Below, piece after piece: positions 33,938 through 43,044 of a stretch of 64,000 bases of DNA. The first letter of the stretch is position 1; each line of letters begins with the position of its first letter. The notes under the pieces are model-generated. The model was not told where the DNA came from. It saw only the letters and a list, made by a program, of their open reading frames with translations, and searched no databases. The stretch comes from an uncultured Myxococcales bacterium (GTDB lineage: Bacteria; Myxococcota_A; UBA9042), in contig CAITYF010000056.1 in NCBI GenBank assembly GCA_903896545.1, positions 1 through 64,000 of the forward strand, given 5' to 3'. The position numbers were made by a program, and so were the translations under genes.

Positions 33938-36883
33938 ATGAAAGGCAACAGGCTGGACATGCTGAGTCAAAATATGAAGTTGAAGTTGTTGACCGCCGCG
34001 ACGGTGTTGCTTTCGGCCCAACGGGTGCTGGCGCAAGCGGCCGGTGGTGCCGCCAAGCCTGAGCCAGCGAAGGCGGAAGCGCCGGGCGATCGGACGATTC
34101 CGGTTCGCACCGGCACGGGCACGCTGAACAAGACCGGCAAGCCCGGCGAGTTGAAGGCGGGTGGCGGCACCGGCGTGCTGAAGCGCGGCAAGGGCTCGCT
34201 CGATCCGAACTACGATCCGGCGGATACGACCAAGAAGGTCGGGCCCCGCGATGACGATCCCCCGGCGGCGCGCGGTGGCAGCGGTGCGGACAAGTCCCTG
34301 CCGAGCGTGCTGGGCGGCGGCGTGGACGCGGCGGACAAGAAGCTGCCCGAGGACATCATCAAGTTCACGGCGAACTTTGGTGCAGACATCCGCTGCAAGA
34401 AGATTCCGCAGTCGGCGCGCGTGACGATGGACTTCCAGGACGCGCCCATTGAAGCGGTGACCAAGCTGCTCTCGTGTTGGACCAACCGCAACATCATGAT
34501 CGACACGCAGAAGAAGGGCGGCAAGATCACGATCCTCTCGCCGCAGCCGGTGAGCGTGTACGAGGCGTATCGCGCGTTCCTGTCCGCTTTGGCCGCGAAC
34601 GGCCTGACGATGACGCAGAAGGGGTCGTTCTACCACATCGTCGACAACACCGACGCGCGTTCGGGCGGCGCCAACGTGCTGGGGCCCAAGGCGAGCGTGC
34701 CGTCGGACGACAACATCGTGACGCGGTTGATCAAGCTCAAAAACATCGACGCCAAGGACGTGGAGCAGCTCGCGGGCAAGTTCAAGTCCAAGGCCGGCGA
34801 CGTGTTTGTGTACCCGCCGAACAACACGCTCATCGTGACGGACACGGGCACGAACATTCAGCGGATGATGAAGCTGCTGGCAGACGTCGATCTGCCTTTG
34901 GGTGCGGAGAAGATCTGGATTCGTCCCGTGCAACACATGGACGCGGGCGAGTTGGTGGAAAAAGTCACCGCGATCTTTGACGCGGGCGGCAAGGGTGCGT
35001 CGGCTCCGGCGGCTGGCAAAGATGCAGCGCCAGCGGGCGCGGTTCCGTCGACGGCGAACAAAGTCGTGCTGTCCAAGGTCATCGCGGACGATCGCTCAAA
35101 CCAGATCATCATCATCGCAACACGGACGAACTACCTGAAGGCGGACGCGCTGATTCGCAAGTTGGACGTGCCGATCCCCGGCGAAGGCGGCATGCACATC
35201 TACCATCTGGAGAATGCGGATGCGGAAGATGTGTCGCAGGCGCTCTCTGGTCTGACCGGCGGTGGCGGCGGTGGCGCCAAAAAGCCCGCAGGCGGAGCGG
35301 GCGGTGGCGCCGCGCCCAAGAGCGGTGGCGCGTCCAAGGGACCGAGCGGTCCGGCGTCGCTGTTTGAAGGCGACGTGAAGATCACCTCCTACAAGCAGTC
35401 CAACTCGCTCATCATCGAGAGCTCGCTCAAGGATTACCTGTCCTTGCAGAAGATCATCGGTGAGCTCGATCGGCGTCGCAAGCAGGTCTACGTCGAAGCG
35501 GTCATCATGGAAATCTCGACGTCCAAGAACCGCAAGACGCAGCTCGCGGGTTCGGCTGGCACGACGTTCGACATTGGCGGCTCGTCCGTGCCGCTGCTCT
35601 TTGGTCTGGGCGGCTTGGGCATGAGCGGCGTGAGCTTGCAGCAGCTGAACCAGGGCGGTTTCGCCGCCGGCATGCAGGGTCCGCTTTTGAACGTGAACAC
35701 GGGCAACACCGGCACGAGCTCGGTTTCGTCCGCGGCGACGCTCTCGATTCCGGCGTTCGGCTTCTTGATTCAGGCGATTCAGGAAAACAGCGACGTGAAC
35801 GTGCTGTCCACGCCGTCGATCCTGACCTTGAACAACGAAGACGCGGAGATCACGGTCGGTCGCAAAGTGCCCTACCGCTCGCAGTCCATGGGTAACATGG
35901 GCGGTCTCTCCAGCATGATGGGCGGCTTGGGCGGCATGATGGGCGGCGCAAGCTCCGCGCTCGGCAGCTTGGGCGGCATGGGCGGTCTCGGCGGCATGAT
36001 GGGCGGCATGATGGGCGGCGGCACGGTGCAGTTCCTGGACGTCGACTTGACGCTGAAGATCACGCCGCAGATCAACGAATCGGACTTCATCAAGCTGAAG
36101 ATCGACGAGTCGCTGAACGAAGTCGAAGGCATCGACCCCAACCTCGGGCCGACGACGTCCAAGCGCAAAGTCTCCAACACGGTCGTCGTGCGCGATCAGC
36201 AGCCGGTCGTCATCGGCGGCTTGGTGACGGATCGCGAGACGACGGGCGTGGCGAAGGTGCCGATCCTCGGCGACTTGCCGCTGCTTGGGTTGCTCTTCCG
36301 CAAGACGACCAAGCTCATTGAGAAGAAGAACCTGATGCTCATCATCGTGCCGCACATCATCAAGGATCCGAGCGATCTGGAGCGGATGCACGAGACGAAG
36401 ATGGCGCAGATTCGCGAGTTTGCCGACGAACTGGCGACCAAGCGCAAGGAGTACGACGGCAAGATCGACTTCCGCAAGAAGAAAGGCTTCCTGGAATCGC
36501 TCTTCCTGACCGTGGACAAAGCGGCGACGGAGCGCAAGCAGGCAGAGAAGGCGTACTTCGACAACATGGACGTGGACATGGTCGGTTCGCCGGATTCGCA
36601 CAATCTGGAGCACGACGACTTCGCGGACAAGAAGGACGACGAAGCGCCGGAGAGCAGTGAGCCGGACGTGATCGAGTTGCCCGCGGGCGACGCGAAGCCG
36701 ACGGCGGAAAAACCTGCGGACGAGGCGGACAGGAAGCCCGCGGAGAGCAAAGAAGCCGCGGCGAAGGCGCTGAAGGCGGCCAAGGCCAAAGTGAAGGCGA
36801 AGCCGGGCAAGGCGGGGACGACGAAGGTCATCGCGCCGAACCCGGAGAGCAAGCCGGAGCCGGTGAAGCCGGGTCAGGAGTAA
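33938..36883 (+). CDS. gspD: Type II secretion outer-membrane secretin GspD
   Basis: Forms the multimeric outer-membrane channel. A signal peptide occurs at MKLKLLTAATVLLSAQRVLA; the true start may be 33938, 33959 or 33974. A Gly/Lys linker precedes N0 (VTMDFQDAPIEAVTKLLSCW) and several N domains (IKLKNIDAKDVEQLAGKF, YHLENADAEDVSQALSGL). The secretin core (VYVEAVIMEIS, IQENSDVNVLSTPSILTLNN, VVIGGLVTDRETTGVAKVPI, IIVPHIIKDPSDL) follows. Two insertions are unusual: a Gly-rich loop around 35257-35360, and a Met/Gly-rich loop of repeated GGMMGG in the core (35884-36027). A Lys/Ala/Pro-rich tail of about 150 residues may bind an outer-membrane partner. At 981 residues it is longer than typical GspD (about 650-700). 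Confidence 0.95.
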   Translation: MKGNRLDMLSQNMKLKLLTAATVLLSAQRVLAQAAGGAAKPEPAKAEAPGDRTIPVRTGTGTLNKTGKPGELKAGGGTGVLKRGKGSLDPNYDPADTTKKVGPRDDDPPAARGGSGADKSLPSVLGGGVDAADKKLPEDIIKFTANFGADIRCKKIPQSARVTMDFQDAPIEAVTKLLSCWTNRNIMIDTQKKGGKITILSPQPVSVYEAYRAFLSALAANGLTMTQKGSFYHIVDNTDARSGGANVLGPKASVPSDDNIVTRLIKLKNIDAKDVEQLAGKFKSKAGDVFVYPPNNTLIVTDTGTNIQRMMKLLADVDLPLGAEKIWIRPVQHMDAGELVEKVTAIFDAGGKGASAPAAGKDAAPAGAVPSTANKVVLSKVIADDRSNQIIIIATRTNYLKADALIRKLDVPIPGEGGMHIYHLENADAEDVSQALSGLTGGGGGGAKKPAGGAGGGAAPKSGGASKGPSGPASLFEGDVKITSYKQSNSLIIESSLKDYLSLQKIIGELDRRRKQVYVEAVIMEISTSKNRKTQLAGSAGTTFDIGGSSVPLLFGLGGLGMSGVSLQQLNQGGFAAGMQGPLLNVNTGNTGTSSVSSAATLSIPAFGFLIQAIQENSDVNVLSTPSILTLNNEDAEITVGRKVPYRSQSMGNMGGLSSMMGGLGGMMGGASSALGSLGGMGGLGGMMGGMMGGGTVQFLDVDLTLKITPQINESDFIKLKIDESLNEVEGIDPNLGPTTSKRKVSNTVVVRDQQPVVIGGLVTDRETTGVAKVPILGDLPLLGLLFRKTTKLIEKKNLMLIIVPHIIKDPSDLERMHETKMAQIREFADELATKRKEYDGKIDFRKKKGFLESLFLTVDKAATERKQAEKAYFDNMDVDMVGSPDSHNLEHDDFADKKDDEAPESSEPDVIELPAGDAKPTAEKPADEADRKPAESKEAAAKALKAAKAKVKAKPGKAGTTKVIAPNPESKPEPVKPGQE

Positions 36884-36967
36884 GGGCGCGGGAATTGGCA
36901 GGTGCCCACAGGGGCGCGCGACAGCAGTGAGCGGCACGGCGACGTGCAGGCGGAGTGAGCGGACAGC

Positions 36968-38692
36968 ATGGTAGACCCACGCACAATTGGCGAGATTCTG
37001 GTGGACGCCGGCGCGTGCTCGGCGGAGGCCGTGGAATCGGCGCTGAAGACGCAAGACGAGCGCGGCGGGCTGTCGGGGGAAATCCTCGTTCAGCAGGGCT
37101 CGGTTTCGCGGATGCAGCTGATCAAGGGCCTCGGCCAGCAGTTTGGCCTCACGGTGCAGGAGAAGATCGACGACACGACGCTCGACGCTTCTTTGGTCGC
37201 CAACATCACGATGGGCTGGGCGCGTGAGGCCGAGGTGCTGCCGATTCGCAAGACCGGGCCAGTGCTGGAAGTGGCGGTGGCCAACCCGCTGGCGCTCGAC
37301 GCGCTGGACGATCTGCGCGTGATGTTTGGCGGCATGCGCGTGCTGCCGCTCCTGGTGTCGACCGACGTGCTGCACGCCGCGATCAACACGGCGTTTGACC
37401 GACGCGCGCGCGCCGATCAGGTCGTCGACGACATGGAAAAAGGCGATGACGGCGTGGCCGACATCGCGATGGAATTGGAAGACGCGGCCAAGGACATCCT
37501 CGATGAGGACGACGAAGCACCGATCATCCGCCTCGTGAACTCCGTGCTGAACCAAGCGGCCAAAGAGCGCGTGTCCGACGTGCACATTGAGCCGATGGAA
37601 AAGTACGTGCTCGTGCGGTTCCGCCGCGACGGCGTGCTGAAAGAAGTCGTGCGGACGTCCAAGAAGTTCCAGGCGTCGATCACCAGCCGCGTGAAGATCA
37701 TGGGCGGTCTGAACATCGCCGAGAAGCGCTTGCCGCAAGATGGTCGCATTCGCATCAAAGTGGCCGGTCGCGACATCGACTTGCGTCTTTCGACGATTCC
37801 GACGGCGCACGGCGAGCGCATCGTGATGCGTCTTTTGGACAAAGGCTCGACGACGCTGGACCTGAAGACGCTGGGCATGCGCGACGACGTCGTGACGGCG
37901 ATTCAGGAGCTGGTGCACAAGCCGAATGGAATCTTGCTCTGCACCGGTCCGACGGGCTCCGGCAAGACGACGACGCTGTATTCGGCGCTCATGTCGATCA
38001 ATAAGCCGGACATCAACATTTTGACGATTGAAGATCCGGTGGAATACCAGCTGGAAGGCATCGGCCAGATGCAGGTGAACCCGAAGATCGGCTTTACGTT
38101 CGCGAGCGGTCTGCGCGCGACGTTGCGTCAGGATCCGGACGTTGTGCTCGTCGGCGAAATTCGCGATCTGGAAACGGCGGAAATTGCGGTGCAAGCGGCG
38201 CTGACCGGTCACTTGGTGCTGTCGACGGTGCACACGAACGACGCGGCGTCGACGTTTACGCGTCTTGTCGACATGGGTGTGGAGCCGTTCCTGTTGTCGT
38301 CGTCGATTGCCGGCATCCTGGCGCAGCGGCTTTGCCGCGTGCTCTGCCGCGACTGCAAAGTGCCGCACACGCCGACCAAGCTGGAGATCGAGCAGCTGGG
38401 CATGCAGCCCGACGATCCGCGGCTGAAGACCGCGACGTTCTTTGCGGCGAAAGGCTGCCCGCAGTGCTCGATGTCCGGTTACGCCGGGCGAATGGGCTTG
38501 CACGAGCTTTTGGTGCCGAACGAAGACGTGAAGCGGCTGGTCGTGAGCAAGAACGACGCCGGCGCGATCAAGCGCTGCGCTGTCGCCAACGGAATGCTGA
38601 CGCTGCTCCACGACGGCGCCTACAAGTGCATGTTGGGCAAGACGACGGTCGAAGAAGTAATGCGCATTGCGAATGCGGATGTCGAAGAATGA
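36968..38692 (+). CDS. gspE: Type II secretion ATPase GspE
   Basis: Cytoplasmic hexameric ATPase that powers pseudopilus assembly. 574 residues: an N1E/MshEN-like domain (TIGEILVDAGACSAEAVESA, LIKGLGQQFGL), then the N2E and catalytic domains. Walker A is GPTGSGKTTT (residues about 327-336). The Asp and His boxes include IEDPVEYQLEGIGQMQ, VGEIRDLETAEIA and STVHTNDAASTFTRL. The Zn-binding four-cysteine element is present (CRVLCRDC and CPQC, residues about 457-500). The gene begins 84 bp after gspD with an ATG. All catalytic motifs are intact, so an active enzyme is expected. Confidence 0.96.
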   Translation: MVDPRTIGEILVDAGACSAEAVESALKTQDERGGLSGEILVQQGSVSRMQLIKGLGQQFGLTVQEKIDDTTLDASLVANITMGWAREAEVLPIRKTGPVLEVAVANPLALDALDDLRVMFGGMRVLPLLVSTDVLHAAINTAFDRRARADQVVDDMEKGDDGVADIAMELEDAAKDILDEDDEAPIIRLVNSVLNQAAKERVSDVHIEPMEKYVLVRFRRDGVLKEVVRTSKKFQASITSRVKIMGGLNIAEKRLPQDGRIRIKVAGRDIDLRLSTIPTAHGERIVMRLLDKGSTTLDLKTLGMRDDVVTAIQELVHKPNGILLCTGPTGSGKTTTLYSALMSINKPDINILTIEDPVEYQLEGIGQMQVNPKIGFTFASGLRATLRQDPDVVLVGEIRDLETAEIAVQAALTGHLVLSTVHTNDAASTFTRLVDMGVEPFLLSSSIAGILAQRLCRVLCRDCKVPHTPTKLEIEQLGMQPDDPRLKTATFFAAKGCPQCSMSGYAGRMGLHELLVPNEDVKRLVVSKNDAGAIKRCAVANGMLTLLHDGAYKCMLGKTTVEEVMRIANADVEE

Positions 38693-38787
38693 AAAACAAC
38701 GCGGAACACTGAATCCGCGTTGACCCAACCGTAGGGCGAGGGCTCGTCCCCCGCCGGTGCAGAGAAGACTGAGGACCCCAAAGAACC

Positions 38788-40053
38788 ATGGCTGTCTACG
38801 AGTACACAGGCAAAGACGCGAGCGGCAAGACGATCAAAGGCGTCTTGGACGTGGACGGCGTGCGTGCGCTCAAAAACACGTTGCGCCGCGACCGCATCTT
38901 CCTCATCGAGTACCACGAGTCCAGCGCACGCGGCAAAAGCAAAGGCAAAGTCGGCGTCGGCGGTGCCAAGAAGCAAGGTTCGCGCGAGCTCGATCTGGAA
39001 GACCTGCTCACGCGCATCACGCCGCAGGACGTCAGCGAGATGACCCGGCAGCTTGCGACGCTGATCAAGGCGGGCGTGCCGCTGGTGGACAGCCTCGCGG
39101 CCATCGTCGAGCAGGTCGAGAATCCGAAGTTGAAGCGCATTCTGGCGCGCGTGCGCACCGACGTGAATGAAGGTGCGCCGTTCTGGCGGGCGCTCGCGGT
39201 GCACGACAAGGTTTTTGAGACGACCTACTACAACATGGCGCGTGCCGGCGAGTCGTCGGGCAATCTGGACACCGTGCTCGCGCGTTTGGCGGACTTCACC
39301 GAGTCGCAGGTCCGCTTGCGCAACAAAATCATCGGCGCGATGACGTACCCGGTCATCATGCTCTGCATCTCGTTTGCCATCGTGACCGGCATGATGGTCT
39401 TCGTCGTGCCGCAAATCACGGTGATGTTCGAGGACCTCGGCGCGGATCTGCCGATTCTGACCAAGGTGCTGATCGGCATGTCACACGCGATGACCAGCTA
39501 CTGGTGGCTGCTTCTGGGCTGCATCGGCGGTGTGGTTTACCTATTTCGCCGTTGGAAAGCCACGGAAACGGGCGCGGATCGCTGGGACACGTTGCTCTTG
39601 AAAGTGCCCATCCTCGGCGACCTCATCCGCAAGATCGCGATTTCGCGCTTCTCACGCACGCTCGCGACGCTGCTTTCGTCAGGCGTGCCGCTGCTGACGG
39701 CGATGGAGATCGTCGAAAACGTCGTCGCCAATCGCGTGCTGGCCAAGGTGCTGGCGGAAGCGCGCAACGCGATCCGCGAGGGCGACAGCATCGCGGGGCC
39801 GTTGAAGCGCTCCAACCAGTTCCCGCCGATGGTCGTCCACATGATCTCGATCGGCGAGCGCTCAGGCGAGCTGGAGAACATGCTGAAGAACGTGTCAGAG
39901 AGCTACGAGAACCAGGTCGACACGCGCGTCAACGCGCTGACGAGCCTGCTCGAGCCGCTGATGATCGTATTCATGGGCATCGTGGTGGCGTTTCTGGTGG
40001 CGGCGATCCTGCTGCCGATGATGCAGCTGACCAAGGCTGTGCAAGCGGGCTAG
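38788..40053 (+). CDS. gspF: Type II secretion inner-membrane platform protein GspF
   Basis: Polytopic platform protein contacting GspE, GspL and the growing pseudopilus. 421 residues with the duplicated four-helix cytoplasmic domains (LEDLLTRITPQDVSEMTRQL and ISRFSRTLATLLSSGVPLL). Conserved phrases include MARAGESSGNLDTVLARLAD and ISIGERSGELENMLKNVSE. Three membrane helices are visible: VIMLCISFAIVTGMMVFVVP, WWLLLGCIGGVVYLF and PLMIVFMGIVVAFLVAAILL. It is 95 bp after gspE and 20 bp before gspG. Length and layout are normal for the family. Confidence 0.95.
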   Translation: MAVYEYTGKDASGKTIKGVLDVDGVRALKNTLRRDRIFLIEYHESSARGKSKGKVGVGGAKKQGSRELDLEDLLTRITPQDVSEMTRQLATLIKAGVPLVDSLAAIVEQVENPKLKRILARVRTDVNEGAPFWRALAVHDKVFETTYYNMARAGESSGNLDTVLARLADFTESQVRLRNKIIGAMTYPVIMLCISFAIVTGMMVFVVPQITVMFEDLGADLPILTKVLIGMSHAMTSYWWLLLGCIGGVVYLFRRWKATETGADRWDTLLLKVPILGDLIRKIAISRFSRTLATLLSSGVPLLTAMEIVENVVANRVLAKVLAEARNAIREGDSIAGPLKRSNQFPPMVVHMISIGERSGELENMLKNVSESYENQVDTRVNALTSLLEPLMIVFMGIVVAFLVAAILLPMMQLTKAVQAG

Positions 40054-40073
40054 ACGACTTTTGGAGGTGTGAG

Positions 40074-40502
40074 ATGGTGGACAAGAAGCAGTTGGAACAA
40101 GTTCTGGCGGAAGTGCGCAAAGGCGAGCGCGGCATGACGCTCATTGAAATCATGGTCGTGATCGTGATCATCGGCGTGCTTGGTTCGGCGCTCGCGTACG
40201 GCGTGTTCGGCATGCTCGGCGACGCGAAGATCGACGCGGCGCGCGCGCAGGTGCAGACCGTCGGTGGCGTCGTTGAGGCGTATCAAGCGCGCAATGGCGA
40301 CTACCCGTCCTCGCTCGCGGCGCTCACCGAGGGCAAGCGCGCCAAGCTGAAGCAGGGCAACCTGAAGGATCCGTGGAAGCAGGATCTGCAGTTCTCGGTG
40401 CAAGGCGATGACGGCTTCTCGCTGTGCTCCAACGGTGAAGACAAGCGGCCGGGCAGCCCGGATGACATCTGCTACGGCCAGCCGGACAACAACAAGCAGT
40501 AG
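40074..40502 (+). CDS. gspG: Type II secretion major pseudopilin GspG
   Basis: Main subunit of the periplasmic pseudopilus. The start is the ATG at 40074 (MVDKKQLEQVLAEV) with GGAGG upstream. The ORF-track entry from 39504 is an upstream extension in the wrong frame relative to gspF. The leader of about 20 residues ends at the prepilin peptidase site G-MTLIEIMVVIVIIG with the conserved Glu at +5. The globular domain has the GspG-type LRTFG-like DYPSSLAALTEG and ends with Ca2+-site-like DGFSLCSNGEDKRPGSPDD. 142 residues. The leader is longer than the usual 6-10 residues. A prepilin peptidase (GspO/PilD) is required but is not in the window. Confidence 0.94.
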   Translation: MVDKKQLEQVLAEVRKGERGMTLIEIMVVIVIIGVLGSALAYGVFGMLGDAKIDAARAQVQTVGGVVEAYQARNGDYPSSLAALTEGKRAKLKQGNLKDPWKQDLQFSVQGDDGFSLCSNGEDKRPGSPDDICYGQPDNNKQ

Positions 40503-40523
40503 GCCCAAGGTGGGCTGAGGAAG

Positions 40524-41225
40524 TTGCAACAGGTGCGGAATCAACGTGGCTTTACGCTTATCGAACTGATCGTTGTGGTCGCCGTCATGGCGGTGATCAC
40601 TGCGGCGGTTGTGACAGGCGTGGGCAACGTGCGCGGCGCGTCGGTGCAGTCGGAGACCGGCAAGATCGGCGTCGCGGTGCGGTACCTGTACAACCTGACG
40701 GTGTTGTCGGGCAAAGTGCATCGGCTGGTCTTTGATCTGGACAAGCGGATGTACTGGGGTGAAGAGCAGACGTCCGACGATCCGTGCCAGCAGTTTCTGC
40801 TGCCCGGTGAAGGCGATGACGAGGAAGCGAAGAAGGCCGCCAAAAAGAAGCCGAAGAAGAGCAAAAGCGGCAAAGGCGGCAAGGTCGTTGAGGACGAACC
40901 GGCGAAGATGGACGCCGGCTTCACCGAGACCAAGTCGCGGCTGCTGGCCAAGTACACGATGGACGCAGGCATTTCGATCGCGGGCGTGATGACGTCACAC
41001 CAGAACGAACCGCTGAAGAAAGGCACGGCGTACTTGTACTTCTTCCCCAACGGCACGACGGAAAACGCGCTGATCTGGGTCAAGGGCGACGGCGCAGCGG
41101 AAGACGACGACGCGGACGTCATGACGGTCGAGGTCAAGGCACTGCAAGGCGCGGCGAAGCTGCACAACGAGAAAGTGCCGCTTGAGAAGATCGACAAGAG
41201 CGACAACGAGAAGGGGGAGAGATGA
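40524..41225 (+). CDS. gspH: Type II secretion minor pseudopilin GspH
   Basis: The prepilin motif is QRGFTLIELIVVVAVMAVI near the N-terminus. The start is uncertain: TTG at 40524 with GAGG 3 nt upstream, or GTG at 40533. The 233-residue product is longer than usual GspH because of a Lys/Ala-rich low-complexity insert (KKAAKKKPKKSKSGKGG) about 95-110 residues from the start. The rest follows the GspH pseudopilin fold (KIGVAVRYLYNLTVLSGKVH, LYFFPNGTTENALIWV). It overlaps gspI by 4 bp, so the two are translationally coupled. The role is in the pseudopilus, near its tip or along its shaft. Confidence 0.88.
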   Translation: MQQVRNQRGFTLIELIVVVAVMAVITAAVVTGVGNVRGASVQSETGKIGVAVRYLYNLTVLSGKVHRLVFDLDKRMYWGEEQTSDDPCQQFLLPGEGDDEEAKKAAKKKPKKSKSGKGGKVVEDEPAKMDAGFTETKSRLLAKYTMDAGISIAGVMTSHQNEPLKKGTAYLYFFPNGTTENALIWVKGDGAAEDDDADVMTVEVKALQGAAKLHNEKVPLEKIDKSDNEKGER

Positions 41226-42142
41226 GAATCCCCCGCGGCTTCACGCTCCTCGAAGTGCTCATCGCCATGGCGGTTCTGGCGTTCGCGCTGACCATCATCA
41301 CGGCGGGCGCGTCCTCGTCCGCTGTCTTTTCCAAACGCGTGTACCGCTCGACCGCGGCCGCCCTGCTTTTGCGCGGCGCCGTGTTGGACATCGAGGAGAA
41401 GTACCGCAAGGACGGCTTCCCGACCAACGACGTCAACGGCAAGGACTGCGAGCTGCCCAAGGTCTACGCGCGGCAGTTCAAGTGCACGTACGACCTGATC
41501 GGCTTGAACCTCGACGACGGCATGATCAGCGACATCACGGGGCGCGCGCAGCAGTCGCTGACGCAGGCGCAAGAAGGGCTGGCGGCGACGGGCGCGCTGG
41601 ACAAGCTGAGCAATCCGGGCGCGAACGGTGCGCCCAAGGACAAGCCGGCGAATTTGTCGCAGTCCGCGGGCAACGCGCAAGAGACGGGCTTGGACCTGAC
41701 GCAGATCGCCAAAGGCGGCGACTTGATGGGGCTGCTGGGCGTGCTCCTGATGTCGGGCGAGCAAGGCATGGGGCTCTTGAGCCTGTGCGACATCAACATT
41801 TCCGTGCTGCAGATGTCGATGGGGCTGATGGTCGCGGAGCTCCTGCCGCGCGTCCTGAAGCGTGCCTCGGACCGGACGCGCAAGATTATTCTGCACTTGA
41901 GCTGGAAGGACGACGAATTCGGCGTCGATCCGGAGGCCAAGAAGCGCAAAACGCTCGTCGTGGAGAGCTTTACAACGGCCGTGAGCGAAGAAGAGTCGCG
42001 GCAGATTCAGCAGATGAAGATGATGGACAAGGTCCAGAACGCGATGAACCCGAACGGCGGACAGATGCCGGGGCAGGCCAATCCGTTGAGCGGTCCGGGC
42101 GTCGGCGTTGGCGGCAACCGCCGCATGGGAGGTCCGAACTAA
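41222..42142 (+). CDS. gspI: Type II secretion minor pseudopilin GspI (extended)
   Basis: A prepilin cleavage site lies at RGFTLLEVLIAMAVLAFALT after a five-residue leader (MRIPR). Its position between gspH and gspJ and the LLEVLIAMAV helix identify GspI, the pseudopilin that starts the tip complex with GspJ and GspK. At 306 residues it is more than twice the usual length of about 125. The additional region (from about residue 80) is rich in Gln, Ala, Gly and Leu and contains a hydrophobic stretch (MGLLGVLLMSGEQGMGLLSL), then a Gly/Pro/Asn tail. The ATG overlaps the end of gspH by 4 bp, and its stop overlaps the gspJ ATG (TAATG). Confidence 0.88.
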   Translation: MRIPRGFTLLEVLIAMAVLAFALTIITAGASSSAVFSKRVYRSTAAALLLRGAVLDIEEKYRKDGFPTNDVNGKDCELPKVYARQFKCTYDLIGLNLDDGMISDITGRAQQSLTQAQEGLAATGALDKLSNPGANGAPKDKPANLSQSAGNAQETGLDLTQIAKGGDLMGLLGVLLMSGEQGMGLLSLCDINISVLQMSMGLMVAELLPRVLKRASDRTRKIILHLSWKDDEFGVDPEAKKRKTLVVESFTTAVSEEESRQIQQMKMMDKVQNAMNPNGGQMPGQANPLSGPGVGVGGNRRMGGPN

Positions 42143-43044
42143 TGCAGAACTCCCGCGGCTTTACGCTTATCGAAATTCTCGTCGCCGTCGCGCTTTTGGC
42201 GATGATGGGCGTGATTTTGACGACCGCGACGGGCTCGATCTTGGGCGCGATCAAGGACACGCGGGAAAGTCAGGAGCAGTACCACGCCGCGCGCGTCGCG
42301 CTGGGTCGGATGGAACGCGAAATCGCGATGGCGTACCTGTCCAAGCACCAGAGCGAGTTCAAAACGACCAAGACGGCGTTCATCGGCAAGGGCAACAGCC
42401 TGACGTTCAGCTACATGGGCCACCGCCGCATGACGCGCAACGCGCCGGAGAGCGACGAAGGTTTTGTCACGTACCGCCTGGAAAAAGATCGCAGCACTGG
42501 CCAGAGCATTTTGGTGCGACGCGAGAAGCCGGTCATCGACGATCAGCCGGAAAAAGGCGGTCAGAAGCTGGTGTTGGCGACGGGCGTGAGCAAGCTGAGT
42601 TTCTCGTACTGGGATTTTGACAAGGAAAGTTGGCAGTCGGACTGGAAAGTGGAGATCGACAACGCCAAGGAACTGGAGATGAAGAAGTCGATGGCGGCGA
42701 CGGCGATCGGCGCGGCGACGGGCAACAACGATCTGGGCAAGGCGATGGTGCAGGCACAAACGCAAGCGCAGGAGAACAACCACGGTCCGGACGATCTGTG
42801 GCTGCCGGCGCGCGTGCGGATTTCCCTGACGCTGGAGACCGATGACAGCGAGCTCGCTTTTGAGACGCAGACGCGCGTGCGCGTGATGCAGCCGATTGAG
42901 TTTGCCGGGATTCAGACGCCCAAGCCGTTTGAGAACACACTGAATCCGTATGCGGCGATGCCGGCGACGACGCCGAACGGCTTTGGTGCATCGCCCATGG
43001 GCGGCACCGGCGGTATCAACCCGCTGACGGGGAAGCCGAACTGA
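42142..43044 (+). CDS. gspJ: Type II secretion minor pseudopilin GspJ
   Basis: The true start is the ATG at 42142 (MQNSRGFTLIEILVAVALLA), overlapping the gspI stop by one base with GGGAGG upstream. The ORF-track entry from 41182 extends into the wrong frame. The prepilin site is G-FTLIEILVAVAL. The 300-residue product has GspJ phrases (RVALGRMEREIAMAYLS, VLATGVSKLSFSYWDFD, WLPARVRISLTLE) and a Gly/Pro/Asn-rich tail. GspJ forms the tip complex with GspI and GspK. Length is somewhat above the usual 200-240 residues because of an insert around residues 170-210 (TGNNDLGKAMVQAQTQAQ). Confidence 0.93.
   Translation: MQNSRGFTLIEILVAVALLAMMGVILTTATGSILGAIKDTRESQEQYHAARVALGRMEREIAMAYLSKHQSEFKTTKTAFIGKGNSLTFSYMGHRRMTRNAPESDEGFVTYRLEKDRSTGQSILVRREKPVIDDQPEKGGQKLVLATGVSKLSFSYWDFDKESWQSDWKVEIDNAKELEMKKSMAATAIGAATGNNDLGKAMVQAQTQAQENNHGPDDLWLPARVRISLTLETDDSELAFETQTRVRVMQPIEFAGIQTPKPFENTLNPYAAMPATTPNGFGASPMGGTGGINPLTGKPN

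Noticed and set aside
35257-35360. Gly-rich DNA repeat as an independent mobile or regulatory repeat
   Set aside because: It stays in frame within gspD and encodes a flexible Gly/Lys/Ala loop, so a protein-level explanation is enough.
35096-38728. 1210-codon minus-strand ORF
   Set aside because: Antisense to gspD and gspE, arginine-rich with no motif; the sense frames encode clear T2SS proteins.
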